From: Belnapia mucosa
GTDB taxonomy: Bacteria; Pseudomonadota; Alphaproteobacteria; Acetobacterales; Acetobacteraceae
Direction of reading: 5' to 3'
NCBI RefSeq assembly: GCF_016775475.1
Contig: NZ_JAEUXJ010000006.1
Coordinates: forward strand, 186,001-250,000
DNA: 64,000 nucleotides
Position numbers and translations under genes: made by a program. Below, in pieces: positions 1 to 8,112 of this stretch. Under the pieces are notes generated by a model. It had not been told where the DNA came from and did not search any database. It saw only the letters and a list, made by a program, of their open reading frames with translations. How positions within the stretch are numbered: the stretch's first letter is position 1; every line of letters begins with the position of its first letter.

Positions 1-234
1 GAGCTGCGCCTGGACCAGCCGGGCCGGATTGGCCATCAGCCGGGTCGTCATCTCGAGGAAGGCGCCACCGATATTCATCGGATCGGGGGATTGCCCACCC
101 GATTCCTGCTGGCGCTTCAGGAAGTCGCTGACGATTCGCTGCCCGCGCTCCGCCACCTCCGACATGGTGCGGGTGACCAGTGCGGGGTCGGGCAACCGGA
201 ACGGAGCGGTTTCGGGCAATTTGTCGTCGGCCAT
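1..234 (-). CDS. phaC: Class I poly(3-hydroxyalkanoate) synthase, N-terminal fragment (cut by window edge)
   Basis: The minus-strand frame from the ATG at 234 stays open for 78 codons to the window edge, so only the amino terminus is present. It reads MADDKLPETAPFRLPDPALV, then an SEVAERGQRIVSDFL segment and a DPMNIGGAFLEMTTRLM segment. The last resembles the conserved start of the N-terminal domain of class I PHA synthases (D-P-x-x-I/V-G-x-A-F-L). The full enzyme polymerises (R)-3-hydroxyacyl-CoA into storage polyester at granule surfaces, but its catalytic Cys-Asp-His triad lies outside the window. It is divergent from the lipoprotein gene starting at 345, leaving about 110 bp for two promoters. 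Confidence 0.85.
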   Translation of the reverse strand, partial: MADDKLPETAPFRLPDPALVTRTMSEVAERGQRIVSDFLKRQQESGGQSPDPMNIGGAFLEMTTRLMANPARLVQAQL

Positions 235-344
235 GCCTCATGATTTAGCGCTCGCGGGTCGCCACTCCAACCCCGTCGGGGCGCTTGTCTCGCTTTCCCC
301 TGCGGCCGTTCCGCGGTAACGCTGAATCGGCAGGAGGTAGCGGC

Positions 345-878
345 ATGCGGCGGCATCGATCGGGGGCGGTCTGGCTGTTGGCCTGGGTGCCTTTCGCCCT
401 GGCCGGCTGCTCCGTCCCGAAGCAGGTCAATCCCATCGAGATCTACCGGACCGTCTCGGGCGAGGCCGATGCGGGCCGCCCGCCGCCGCCGGGGATGGAC
501 CGGCCACGGCCGAACCTGGCCAGCATCCCACCGCGGCCGGAACGCCCGCCGCCCGAGGTGCGGGATGCGATCTCCGCCGCCCTGGCCGCCTCCCGCGAGC
601 AGTCGCGCACGCCGTTGCCGCCTCGGGCGGTGCCGGCGGGGCCTGTCGCCGCTTCGCCCGGCGATCCGCCCATCCCGGCCGCACCACCGCCCCGTCCCTC
701 GCTGGCCGGGGCGCCGGCCGTGCCCTGGAGCGATGCGCCACGCCGCGCCGCCCCCGGATCGCCGGCTGGCCGCACGCAGCCGGAGCCCGAGGCGCCGCCG
801 CCGCCTTCGATGCCGGATGCCGCCCCGGCCCCGCCGCCGCCCGACCTGCTGGGTCCGCCGCCGCTGCCGCGTCTCTGA
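345..878 (+). CDS. Proline-rich predicted lipoprotein, function unknown
   Basis: The protein has 177 residues. I chose the ATG at 345 over the upstream in-frame start at 285 because an AGGAGG Shine-Dalgarno sequence sits at 332-337. The first 22 residues form a lipoprotein signal: two arginines, a hydrophobic stretch and the lipobox L-A-G-C with Cys22. The mature part is rich in proline and alanine (Pro-Pro-Pro runs near the C terminus) and contains no domain that I recognise. Such extended proteins are often outer-membrane lipoproteins that reach into the periplasm, but that is inference. It lies between divergent phaC and the amino-acid genes. Confidence 0.75.
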   Translation: MRRHRSGAVWLLAWVPFALAGCSVPKQVNPIEIYRTVSGEADAGRPPPPGMDRPRPNLASIPPRPERPPPEVRDAISAALAASREQSRTPLPPRAVPAGPVAASPGDPPIPAAPPPRPSLAGAPAVPWSDAPRRAAPGSPAGRTQPEPEAPPPPSMPDAAPAPPPPDLLGPPPLPRL

Positions 879-972
879 CCTCGCCGGGAACCTCGCAGCC
901 GGGGGCGCAACCCGCTATAGGGGCAGACCGGGCGCCTCCTGACCCGGTGCAACCCCGATCGGACCCAAGTCG

Positions 973-2193
973 ATGACCGAGGAATTCCACCGTATCCGCC
1001 GCCTGCCGCCCTATGTCTTCGCGGAAGTGAATGCCGCCAAGGCCCGGGCCCGTGCAGCCGCAGAGGACATCGTGGATCTCGGCATGGGCAATCCGGACAG
1101 CCCGACGCCGCCGCATATCGTCGCCAAGCTGATCGAGGCGGTGCAGGACCCGCGCACCCATCGCTATTCCATGTCGAAGGGTATCCCCGGCCTTCGCAAG
1201 GCACTGGCCGGCTATTACGACCGGCGCTTCGGCGTGAAGCTCGACCCGGAGCGGGAGGTGGTGGCGACCCTCGGCAGCAAGGAGGGGCTGGCGAACCTGG
1301 CCCAGGCCATCAGCAGCCCGGGCGACACCATCCTCGTCCCCAACCCCTCCTACCCGATCCATCAGTTCGGCTTCATCATCGCCGGCGCCTCGGTCCGCAG
1401 CCTGCCCTGCACCCCGGATGACGAGATGCTCTCGGCGATCGACCGGGCAGTGCGGCATTCGGTGCCGAAGCCGACCGCGGTCATCGTCAATTTCCCCTCG
1501 AACCCCACCGCCCATCTCGCCACGATCGAGTTCTACCGGGAACTGGTGGCGCTCTGCCGGCGGCACGAGCTCTTCATCCTCAGCGACCTCGCCTATGCCG
1601 AGCTCTATTTCGGCACGACCCCGCCGCCCTCCGTGCTGGAAGTGCCGGGAGCGCGGGAGGTGACGGTCGAATTCACCTCGCTGTCCAAGACCTACAACAT
1701 GCCTGGCTGGCGCATGGGCTTCGCGGCCGGCAACGAAAGGCTGATCGGCGCGCTGACGCGGGTGAAGTCCTACCTGGACTACGGCGCCTTCGCGCCGATC
1801 CAGATCGCCGCCGCCGCAGCCCTGAACGGACCGCAGGACACGGTGGCCGAGATGCGGACGCTTTACCGGGAGCGGCGTGACCTGCTGGTGAAGGGGCTGC
1901 GCCAGGCTGGGTGGGGGACGCCCTCGCCAGAGGGCTCGATGTTCCTCTGGGCGCCGATCCCGGAGAAATTCCGCCATCTCGGCAGTGTCGAATTCTCGAA
2001 GCTCCTGCTGGCGCGGGCCAAGGTCGCGGTCGCACCTGGCCTCGGCTTCGGCGAGCATGGCGATAGCCATGTCCGCATTGCCCTCGTCGAGAACAACCAT
2101 CGCATCCGCCAGGCGCTGCGCGGCATCCGCGCCTTCCTGCAGGGCGACAATCTCGGCCCGGTCGAGGCCGAGAAGGAAAGCCTCCCCGCATGA
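973..2193 (+). CDS. alaC: Alanine aminotransferase, AlaC (YfdZ) family, PLP-dependent
   Basis: This 406-residue class I/II aminotransferase is strongly AlaC-like from its first residues (IRRLPPYVF) and through the motifs DLGMGNPDSPTPPHIV and GSKEGL. The PLP Schiff-base lysine is K239 in the SLSKTYNMPGWRMGF motif. AlaC interconverts pyruvate and alanine using glutamate. Automatic annotation often labels this clade LL-diaminopimelate aminotransferase. The stop overlaps the start of hom by four bases (ATGA), indicating translational coupling and a shared role in aspartate-family or pyruvate-family amino acid metabolism. Confidence 0.88.
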   Translation: MTEEFHRIRRLPPYVFAEVNAAKARARAAAEDIVDLGMGNPDSPTPPHIVAKLIEAVQDPRTHRYSMSKGIPGLRKALAGYYDRRFGVKLDPEREVVATLGSKEGLANLAQAISSPGDTILVPNPSYPIHQFGFIIAGASVRSLPCTPDDEMLSAIDRAVRHSVPKPTAVIVNFPSNPTAHLATIEFYRELVALCRRHELFILSDLAYAELYFGTTPPPSVLEVPGAREVTVEFTSLSKTYNMPGWRMGFAAGNERLIGALTRVKSYLDYGAFAPIQIAAAAALNGPQDTVAEMRTLYRERRDLLVKGLRQAGWGTPSPEGSMFLWAPIPEKFRHLGSVEFSKLLLARAKVAVAPGLGFGEHGDSHVRIALVENNHRIRQALRGIRAFLQGDNLGPVEAEKESLPA

Positions 2194-3482
2194 GCAAGCC
2201 GCTCTCCATCGCGGTCGCCGGCCTCGGCACGGTCGGCACCGGCGTCCTGAAGCTCCTGGCGACCAATGCCGATCTGGTTGCCGCCCGGGCCGGGCGGCGG
2301 ATCATCGTCGGCGCCGTCTCCGCCCGCAGCCGTAACCGGGACCGCGGCGTGCCGCTCGACGCTGTGCGCTGGTATGACGATCCGGTGGCGCTGGCCCAGG
2401 ATCCAGGCACCGATGTGGTCGTCGAACTGATCGGCGGCAGCGAGGGCCCGGCCCGCGCCCTGGTCGAGGCGGCGCTCGCCGCCGGCAAGCCGGTGGTGAC
2501 GGCCAACAAGGCGCTGCTCGCCATCCATGGCGCCGCGATCGCCGAACTGGCCGAGGCACGCGGCATCCCGCTCGCCTTCGAGGCGGCTGTGGCCGGCGGC
2601 ATCCCCGCCATCAAGGGGCTGCGCGAGGGGCTGGCGGCCAACCGCATCCAGCGCGTCGCCGGCATCCTGAACGGCACCTGCAACTACATCCTGACCGTGA
2701 TGCGGGAACAGGGCCGGGAATTCGCCGAGGTTCTCGCCGAGGCCCAGGCGCTCGGCTATGCCGAGGCCGATCCCTCCTTCGATATCGACGGCGTCGATGC
2801 GGCGCATAAGCTGGCGATCCTGGCCGCGCTGGCCTTCGGCCGGCCGGTGGATTTCGCCGCGGTGCATGTCGAGGGCATCCGCGCCGTCACCGCGCTCGAC
2901 ATCGCCCTGGCCGGGGAGCTCGGCTATCGGATCAAGCTGCTCGGCATCGCCAGCAGCACCGAGGCCGGCATCTCGGCCCGCGTGCATCCCTGCATGGTGC
3001 CGGTGGCGGCGCCGATCGCCCGGGTCGATGGCGTATTCAACGCCGTGGTGGCGGAAGGCGATTTCGTCGGCCGGGTGGTGCTGGAAGGCCGTGGCGCCGG
3101 GGCAGGGCCGACCGCCAGCGCCGTCGTCGCCGACCTCATCGACTTGGCCCGCGGCCGCCATACCCCGGTCTGGGGCGCGGCGAGCGGTGCGCTGGACAGC
3201 GCCCCGGCGGTGCCGATGGATCGGCATCGCGGTGCCTATTACCTGCGGCTGATGGTGCTGGACCGGCCCGGCGTCATTGCCGATGTCACCGGCATCCTCC
3301 GCGACGAGTCGATCAGCCTCGAAGCCATGCTGCAGCGTGGCCGGGCACCGGGCGAGGCGGTGCCGGTGGTGCTGACCACGCATGATTGCGAGGAGGCGGC
3401 CATGCGCAACGCGCTCTCGCGCATCGGTGCGCTGGACTCGGTGCTGGAAAAGCCGGCACTCATCCGCATCGAACCGATCTAA
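2190..3482 (+). CDS. hom: Homoserine dehydrogenase
   Basis: The protein has 430 residues, the usual length of the monofunctional ACT-containing enzyme. The N-terminal Rossmann fold has the VAGLGTVGTGVL nucleotide loop, followed by TANKALL and the substrate-domain motif ILNGTCNYILT. A C-terminal ACT domain begins near YYLRLMVLDRPGVIADVTG, a site for allosteric control by threonine in this family. It reduces aspartate semialdehyde to homoserine with NAD(P)H, the branch point to threonine and methionine. It starts inside the alaC stop codon and is followed 12 bp later by glpX. Confidence 0.95.
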   Translation: MSKPLSIAVAGLGTVGTGVLKLLATNADLVAARAGRRIIVGAVSARSRNRDRGVPLDAVRWYDDPVALAQDPGTDVVVELIGGSEGPARALVEAALAAGKPVVTANKALLAIHGAAIAELAEARGIPLAFEAAVAGGIPAIKGLREGLAANRIQRVAGILNGTCNYILTVMREQGREFAEVLAEAQALGYAEADPSFDIDGVDAAHKLAILAALAFGRPVDFAAVHVEGIRAVTALDIALAGELGYRIKLLGIASSTEAGISARVHPCMVPVAAPIARVDGVFNAVVAEGDFVGRVVLEGRGAGAGPTASAVVADLIDLARGRHTPVWGAASGALDSAPAVPMDRHRGAYYLRLMVLDRPGVIADVTGILRDESISLEAMLQRGRAPGEAVPVVLTTHDCEEAAMRNALSRIGALDSVLEKPALIRIEPI

Positions 3483-3494
3483 GGGAGAGACTCA

Positions 3495-4484
3495 ATGGCA
3501 GACGCCGCCATCAGCAAGCTGGTCGACCGCAACCTGGCTCTGGAGCTGGTGCGGGTGACCGAGGCCGCCGCCATTGCCGCGGCCCGCTGGATCGGGCGTG
3601 GCGACAAGAACGCCGCCGACGGTGCCGCGGTCGATGCCATGCGCCGCGCCTTCGACAGCGTCGCCATCACGGGCACGGTCGTGATCGGCGAGGGCGAAAT
3701 GGACGAAGCGCCGATGCTCTATATCGGCGAGAAGATCGGCCTGGGCGGGCCGGTGGTGGATATCGCGGTCGATCCGCTGGAAGGCACCAGCATCACTGCC
3801 AAGGGCGGGCCGAATGCCATGGCGACGCTCGCGCTGGCCGAGGAGGGCGGTTTCCTCCATGCCCCCGATGTCTACATGGACAAGATTGCGGTTGGACCCG
3901 GCCTGCCCGCTGGCATCGTCGATCTCGACGCCTCGGTCGAGGAGAACCTGCGCGAGCTGGCGCGGGCCAAGAAGTGCGAGTTGAGCGACCTGATGGTCTG
4001 CACCCTCGATCGCGACCGGCACAAGGCGATCATCAAGGCCTGCCGCGCGGTCGGTGCCCGCATCACCCTGATCCCGGATGGCGACGTCGCTGGCGTCATT
4101 GCCGTCAGCCAGCCGGAGGCGGGGATCGACATCTATCTCGGCTCCGGCGGCGCGCCGGAGGGGGTGCTGGCGGCGGCGGCGCTGCGCTGCATCGGCGGCC
4201 AGCTCCAGGGCCGGCTGCTGTTCGAGAATGAGGAACAGGCTGCGCGCGCCAAGGAAATGGGTGCGACCGATCCGAACCGTAAATACACCGTCGAGGACAT
4301 GGCACGGGGCGAGGTGATGTTCGCCGCGACCGGCGTGACCACAGGGCCGATGCTGCGCGGGGTCCACCGCACCTATAGCGGGGCGATCACCCATTCCATG
4401 GTCATGCGCAGCAAGTCCGGCACGGTCCGCTATGTGGAAGGCCACCATAACTTTGAGCGCAAGCCGCTGGCCTTCCGCTCCTAG
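3495..4484 (+). CDS. glpX: Class II fructose-1,6-bisphosphatase
   Basis: The protein has 329 residues and full-length GlpX similarity. The metal-binding signature VIGEGEMDEAPMLYIGEKIG is followed by the phosphatase motif DPLEGTSI, and conserved blocks such as DRDRHKAIIKACR continue to the C terminus. It hydrolyses fructose-1,6-bisphosphate to fructose-6-phosphate in gluconeogenesis. A GGGAGA ribosome-binding site precedes the ATG at 3495. It lies between hom and recJ with gaps of 12 and 3 bp, so it is probably co-transcribed with both. Confidence 0.95.
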   Translation: MADAAISKLVDRNLALELVRVTEAAAIAAARWIGRGDKNAADGAAVDAMRRAFDSVAITGTVVIGEGEMDEAPMLYIGEKIGLGGPVVDIAVDPLEGTSITAKGGPNAMATLALAEEGGFLHAPDVYMDKIAVGPGLPAGIVDLDASVEENLRELARAKKCELSDLMVCTLDRDRHKAIIKACRAVGARITLIPDGDVAGVIAVSQPEAGIDIYLGSGGAPEGVLAAAALRCIGGQLQGRLLFENEEQAARAKEMGATDPNRKYTVEDMARGEVMFAATGVTTGPMLRGVHRTYSGAITHSMVMRSKSGTVRYVEGHHNFERKPLAFRS

Positions 4485-4487
4485 CCG

Positions 4488-6257
4488 ATGGCCGATGCGA
4501 TGCTCGGTGTCGGCAGGAGCCTGACCGGCCGGCGCTGGATCTGGCGTGAGGGCGAGGCGCGGCTGGGCCTCGCCATCGCCCAGCGCGCTGGCCTGCCCGA
4601 GCTGGTCGGGCGGCTGCTGGCTGCCCGCGGCGTGGCGCTGGAGGAGGTTGGCGACTTCCTCGAGCCGACGTTGCGCGCCATGCTGCCCGACCCGTCGCTG
4701 CTGATCGACATGGACAGCGCCGCGGCCCGGCTGGCCAGCGCGGTGCGCGAGGGCGAGACGGTTGCGGTCTTCGGCGATTACGATGTGGATGGCGCCTGTT
4801 CCGGGGCGCTGATGGTCCGCGCGCTTCGCCGCCTCGGCTGCGAGGTCACGCATTACGTGCCGGACCGGCTGAAGGAGGGCTATGGCCCCAACCCGGCCGC
4901 GATCCGTACCCTCTGTGAGCGCGGCGCCACGCTGATCGTCTGCGTCGATTGCGGCATCGCGGCGCATGAGGCGCTGGCCGCGGCGGAAGGCCGCGCCGAT
5001 ATCGTCGTGCTCGACCACCACAAGGCGGAGGGGCCGGTGCCGCGCGTGGCGGCAGCGGTCAATCCCAACCGGCTCGACTGCACCTCCGGCCTGCGGAATC
5101 TCTGCGCTGGGGCGGTGGCCTTCCTGGCCGTGGTGGCGCTGCACCGGACCCTGCGGCGGGCCGGGCATTTCACCCACATGGCGGAGCCCTCGCCGCTCGA
5201 TCTGCTGGATCTGGTGGCGCTGGCGACGGTCTGCGACGTCATGCCGCTGACGGGCGTGAACCGGGCGCTGGTGACGCAGGGGCTGAAGGTGATGGCGAAG
5301 CGCGGCCATGCCGGAGTCGCGGCGCTGCTCGATGTCGGCCTGGTACGGGAAGGGCCGACGGCGCATTCGCTCGGCTTCGTGCTCGGCCCGCGCATCAATG
5401 CCGCCGGGCGGGTGGACGAGCCTGATCTCGGCATGCGCCTCCTCCTCTGCGACGACCCGGTCGAGGCCCGCGCCATGGCGGAGCGGCTGGATGCGGTGAA
5501 CCGCCGCCGGCAGGAGGTGGAGGCCGAGGTGCTGGGCGCCGCTTTCGCCGCGGCCGAGGCGCAGGCGGCCGCCGGCCATGCGGTGCTGGTGGTGTCCGGC
5601 GAGGGCTGGCATCCCGGCGTCGTCGGCATCGTCGCCGGCCGGGTGAAGGAGAAATTCAATCGCCCGGCCTGCATCGCCGGGGTGGCGGGCGGGCTGGCCA
5701 AGGGGTCGGGCCGTTCCGTGCCGGGCGTGGATCTCGGCGCCGCCGTCATCGCCGCCCGGCAATCCGGGCTGCTGGAGACCGGCGGCGGGCATGCCATGGC
5801 CGCCGGTTTCAGCTACCGCATCGACCGCCAGGACGAACTGCACGCCTTCCTGAACGAACGCCTAGCCGCCGCGGGCGGCCTGCCCGGCGCCGCGGACCTG
5901 CTGATCGAAGGCAGCGTGGCCGTCGCCGCCGCCACCTCTGACCTGGCGCAGCAGGTTGAGCGGCTGGCGCCTTTCGGCCCAGGCAATGAGGAGCCGGTCT
6001 TCGCCCTGCCGCGCACCCGCGTGGTCCGCGCCGACCGGGTCGGCAAGGAGGGCAATACCATCCGCGCCTTCCTGGAAGGAGAGGCGGGTGGCCGTCTCAA
6101 GGCCATCTGCTTCCGCGCCAAGGAGGGGCCGCTGGCCGAGGCGCTGCTCGCCCGGCAGGGCGCGCCGCTGCATCTCTGCGGCCAGCTGCGGGCGGAGCGC
6201 TGGAACGACACGGTGAGCGCCTGCCTGCATGTGGTGGATGCGGCGCCGGCCGCATGA
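4488..6257 (+). CDS. recJ: Single-stranded-DNA-specific exonuclease RecJ
   Basis: The protein has 589 residues, normal for RecJ. The DHH phosphoesterase core shows the metal motif D97-Y-D-V-D101 within VFGDYDVDGACSGALM, and the DHH triad D176-H177-H178. The C-terminal DHHA1 domain carries the ETGGGHAMAAGF motif, and an OB-fold-like tail follows (QVERLAPFGPGNEEPVF). RecJ degrades single-stranded DNA 5' to 3' during recombination and mismatch repair in the cytoplasm. It starts only 3 bp after the glpX stop. Confidence 0.96.
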   Translation: MADAMLGVGRSLTGRRWIWREGEARLGLAIAQRAGLPELVGRLLAARGVALEEVGDFLEPTLRAMLPDPSLLIDMDSAAARLASAVREGETVAVFGDYDVDGACSGALMVRALRRLGCEVTHYVPDRLKEGYGPNPAAIRTLCERGATLIVCVDCGIAAHEALAAAEGRADIVVLDHHKAEGPVPRVAAAVNPNRLDCTSGLRNLCAGAVAFLAVVALHRTLRRAGHFTHMAEPSPLDLLDLVALATVCDVMPLTGVNRALVTQGLKVMAKRGHAGVAALLDVGLVREGPTAHSLGFVLGPRINAAGRVDEPDLGMRLLLCDDPVEARAMAERLDAVNRRRQEVEAEVLGAAFAAAEAQAAAGHAVLVVSGEGWHPGVVGIVAGRVKEKFNRPACIAGVAGGLAKGSGRSVPGVDLGAAVIAARQSGLLETGGGHAMAAGFSYRIDRQDELHAFLNERLAAAGGLPGAADLLIEGSVAVAAATSDLAQQVERLAPFGPGNEEPVFALPRTRVVRADRVGKEGNTIRAFLEGEAGGRLKAICFRAKEGPLAEALLARQGAPLHLCGQLRAERWNDTVSACLHVVDAAPAA

Positions 6258-6314
6258 GGTGACGCAGCCGGAGGGCGTTTCGGGCGTTGATGTGGCAGCA
6301 ACGAAGGACGCCCC

Positions 6315-6554
6315 ATGCGACGCCTGATCCTTGCCGCCCTCTTCGGCCTCGGCCTGCTGGCCGGGGCAGCCGCCCCGGTCCGGGCCGAGACCGCCGGTCC
6401 CGTCGCCAGCCGGTCCAGCCTGCTGGAGCAGGTGCAGTATCGCCGCTACTACGCACCGCCCCGGCGCTATTATGGCCGGCGTTATGCGCCGCCGCCGCGG
6501 CGGTATTACGGCCGGCGCTATGCCCCGCCGCCGCGGCGCTATTACCGGCGGTAG
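6315..6554 (+). CDS. Small secreted protein with Tyr/Arg/Pro repeats
   Basis: This 79-residue protein has a typical signal peptide: MRRLILAALFGLGLLAGAAA, then an A-P-V-R-A-E cleavage region. The second half is made almost wholly of an imperfect repeat of about 13 residues (P-P-P-R-R-Y-Y-G-R-R-Y-A), present at least twice with partial flanking copies, ending Y-Y-R-R. The mature protein would be highly basic and aromatic. I do not recognise a function; similar short cationic repeat proteins occur in alphaproteobacterial cell envelopes. It stops 6 bp before the convergent DUF882 gene. Confidence 0.72.
   Translation: MRRLILAALFGLGLLAGAAAPVRAETAGPVASRSSLLEQVQYRRYYAPPRRYYGRRYAPPPRRYYGRRYAPPPRRYYRR
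6452..6548 (+). repeat. Imperfect ~39-bp tandem repeat encoding the PPPRRYYGRRYA unit
   Basis: Within the 79-residue gene, a unit that reads roughly cggcgctattatggccggc followed by a Tyr-Ala-Pro-Pro-Pro stretch occurs twice in full and once in part. Third-position changes between copies (tat/tac, cgc/cgg) show that the copies have diverged while keeping the protein sequence. Confidence 0.7.
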
Positions 6555-6560
6555 GGCGGC

Positions 6561-7169
6561 TCAGCGGGTTCGCGTCGCCGCCCAGGCCTCGGCGATGCGG
6601 GCCAGGGGGTCTTCCGGCGCTGGCCGCGGTGCGGCGGCGCCGGCCGGGCCGCCCGGTACATCGCCCCAGCGGCGCACCGGGCCGCTATCGATATGGACGA
6701 AGCTCTTGCTGGCATAGGCGCCGACGCCGCCCCGGCGCAGGCCGAGCGCCGCCTCGGTGAAGCCCGGGAACTGGGCGGCAGCGACGCAGACATCGAGCGC
6801 GCTGGCGCGGAGATGCTGGCTGTTGCCGGCGCCGCAGACCGCGGCATTGGTCTCCGGCGTACGGAAGCCCGAGACGACCAGGAACTCACCGCGCCAGCGC
6901 ATGCGCTGGCCTATCTCCCAGAGGATATCGATCACCGTCGGATCATAGGCATGCACGGTGCCGGTCCGGCTATCGGCCAGCACCTGCGACAACTCGGCCA
7001 GCGCGACGGGATCGACCGCTCGGCCGTCATGATAGGGGCCCCGGAACCGCGCGCCCGTTGCCGCATGCCGCAGGTCGAGGCGACGCGGCAGCGGTGGACG
7101 CTGAATCGTGGTGGCCTGGGCGGATGCGACCGGCGCGAGGGCGCCGATCAGGAGGGTTCGGCGATGCAT
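6561..7169 (-). CDS. YcbK-like DUF882 protein, predicted zinc peptidase M15 fold
   Basis: This 202-residue exported protein starts MHRRTLLIGALAPVASAQA, a twin-arginine-like signal. The conserved part reads VVSGFRTPETNAAV, then SQHLRASALDV and FVHIDSGPVRRW. These match the DUF882/peptidase M15A pattern, in which a first His and Asp (here in H-L-R-A-S-A-L-D) and a final His coordinate zinc. Family members are periplasmic murein-related peptidases (MepK in E. coli is a related endopeptidase). The substrate cannot be settled from sequence. The gene is convergent with the small repeat protein. Confidence 0.85.
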   Translation of the reverse strand: MHRRTLLIGALAPVASAQATTIQRPPLPRRLDLRHAATGARFRGPYHDGRAVDPVALAELSQVLADSRTGTVHAYDPTVIDILWEIGQRMRWRGEFLVVSGFRTPETNAAVCGAGNSQHLRASALDVCVAAAQFPGFTEAALGLRRGGVGAYASKSFVHIDSGPVRRWGDVPGGPAGAAAPRPAPEDPLARIAEAWAATRTR

Positions 7170-7430
7170 GGCTTCGGCGTAGCGGCCTGCCGCACCCTGC
7201 GGAACCCAGCCTCGCGCGATCGCGTCAACGCTCCCGGAACTGCGATCAGAATATCAACTAAGACGATGGAAACATTATACAAATAATGGCTTATGGTTGG
7301 GGAGAGCGCCAGGCAGGGCGGCAATCGGGGGCGGCAGTCGGACACGCTGTGAATCGATGCAGGTGGCTAGACGCCCCGGCTTGGGCAGTGTAGTCAGCGC
7401 CCAACCCGCGCTGAGCCGCGGGCCCGATCT

Positions 7431-7506
7431 GTCCCCATCGTCTAGAGGCCTAGGACACCAGCCTTTCACGTTGGTAACACGGGTTCGAATCCCGTTGGGG
7501 ACGCCA
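7431..7506 (+). tRNA. tRNA-Glu (anticodon UUC)
   Basis: A complete cloverleaf can be folded. The acceptor arm GTCCCCA (7431-7437) pairs with TGGGGAC (7496-7502), the discriminator is G7503 and CCA is genomically encoded at 7504-7506. The anticodon stem CCAGC/GTTGG encloses the loop CTTTCAC with anticodon TTC at 7465-7467. The T-arm reads ACGGG-TTCGAAT-CCCGT. It decodes GAA/GAG. It is a single tRNA, not part of a cluster here. Confidence 0.97.
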
Positions 7507-7912
7507 GCCGCGGCAAGGTGCAGCCTGCTGCATCATTCCGCGACGTTTGCCTGGAACTTGACCGGACCCACGACCTCGGGGGTCTACCCACAGCGGCGGC
7601 CGAGTCCAGGGACAATGCGACAGCGCGCGACTATGCGATCGGCCCACAGAGCCCCTATCGCGACTACCACCACTCGCTTCTGTCCGAACTGGCACGCAAT
7701 GTCGAATGAGGCGGCGTGCTGGACCGGCTGATGCTCTGGGACGCGCCGCCGACCGCATCCTCGCCCTGCGCGAGACGGCGGCGAATCCGGCACGCTGCGT
7801 TAGATCGGGAAGGACTGAGCCGACCGCGAGTCTCGGCCGGCAATCCATGATCCTGCTCGCCGAGCAGGTGCTGCCGCGGGCCGAGCCTGCGACCCGCGGC
7901 TGAATCAGGCGG
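7507..7912. other. 406-bp stretch after tRNA-Glu with no convincing gene
   Basis: Two short plus-strand frames, 7518-7709 (GTG start, 63 codons) and 7706-7903 (65 codons), overlap by ATGA. The first has a reasonable C terminus (Y-R-D-Y-H-H-S-L-L-S-E-L-A-R). Neither has a clear ribosome-binding site, a signal peptide or a family that I recognise, and frame assignment is not clean. They may be spurious or remnants of a lost gene next to the tRNA. I see no integrase, no attL/attR-like repeat of the tRNA 3' end and no obvious terminator. Confidence 0.35.
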
Positions 7913-8047
7913 CTACTGGTAGCCGCCTTCCTTCGAACGCTCCTTCGCCGCCGCTTCCTGCGCGCCGGTATCGACGGGCGTCTTGCCCTCGGCATCCGGC
8001 TTCGGTGCCGGCTGCTTCGGCTGATCGGTCGCCTTGTCCTCGGCCAT
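7913..8047 (-). CDS. Small hydrophilic protein of 44 residues, unknown function
   Basis: A minus-strand frame from the ATG at 8047 reads MAEDKATDQPKQPAPKPDAE and continues with lysine, glutamate and glycine-rich sequence to end in G-G-Y-Q. A strong AGGAGG ribosome-binding site lies 6-8 bases upstream, good support for a real gene that most size cut-offs miss. The protein has no hydrophobic segment and is probably disordered and cytosolic. It lies between the tRNA region and the M20 peptidase gene, downstream of and on the same strand as the latter. Function unknown. Confidence 0.7.
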   Translation of the reverse strand: MAEDKATDQPKQPAPKPDAEGKTPVDTGAQEAAAKERSKEGGYQ

Positions 8048-8112
8048 GGCCTTTCCTCCTGCTGGTCTGCAGGGGCAACCGGCGCCGCGGCCTTTGGTTC
8101 CTCTGGCCGGCC

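Noticed and set aside
3492..5843. 783-codon minus-strand frame opposite glpX and recJ
   Set aside because: Antisense shadow of two well-defined genes.
7450..7995. 181-codon minus-strand frame across the tRNA gene
   Set aside because: Its C-terminal 'RDSNPCYQRE' segment is the well-known false translation of a tRNA.
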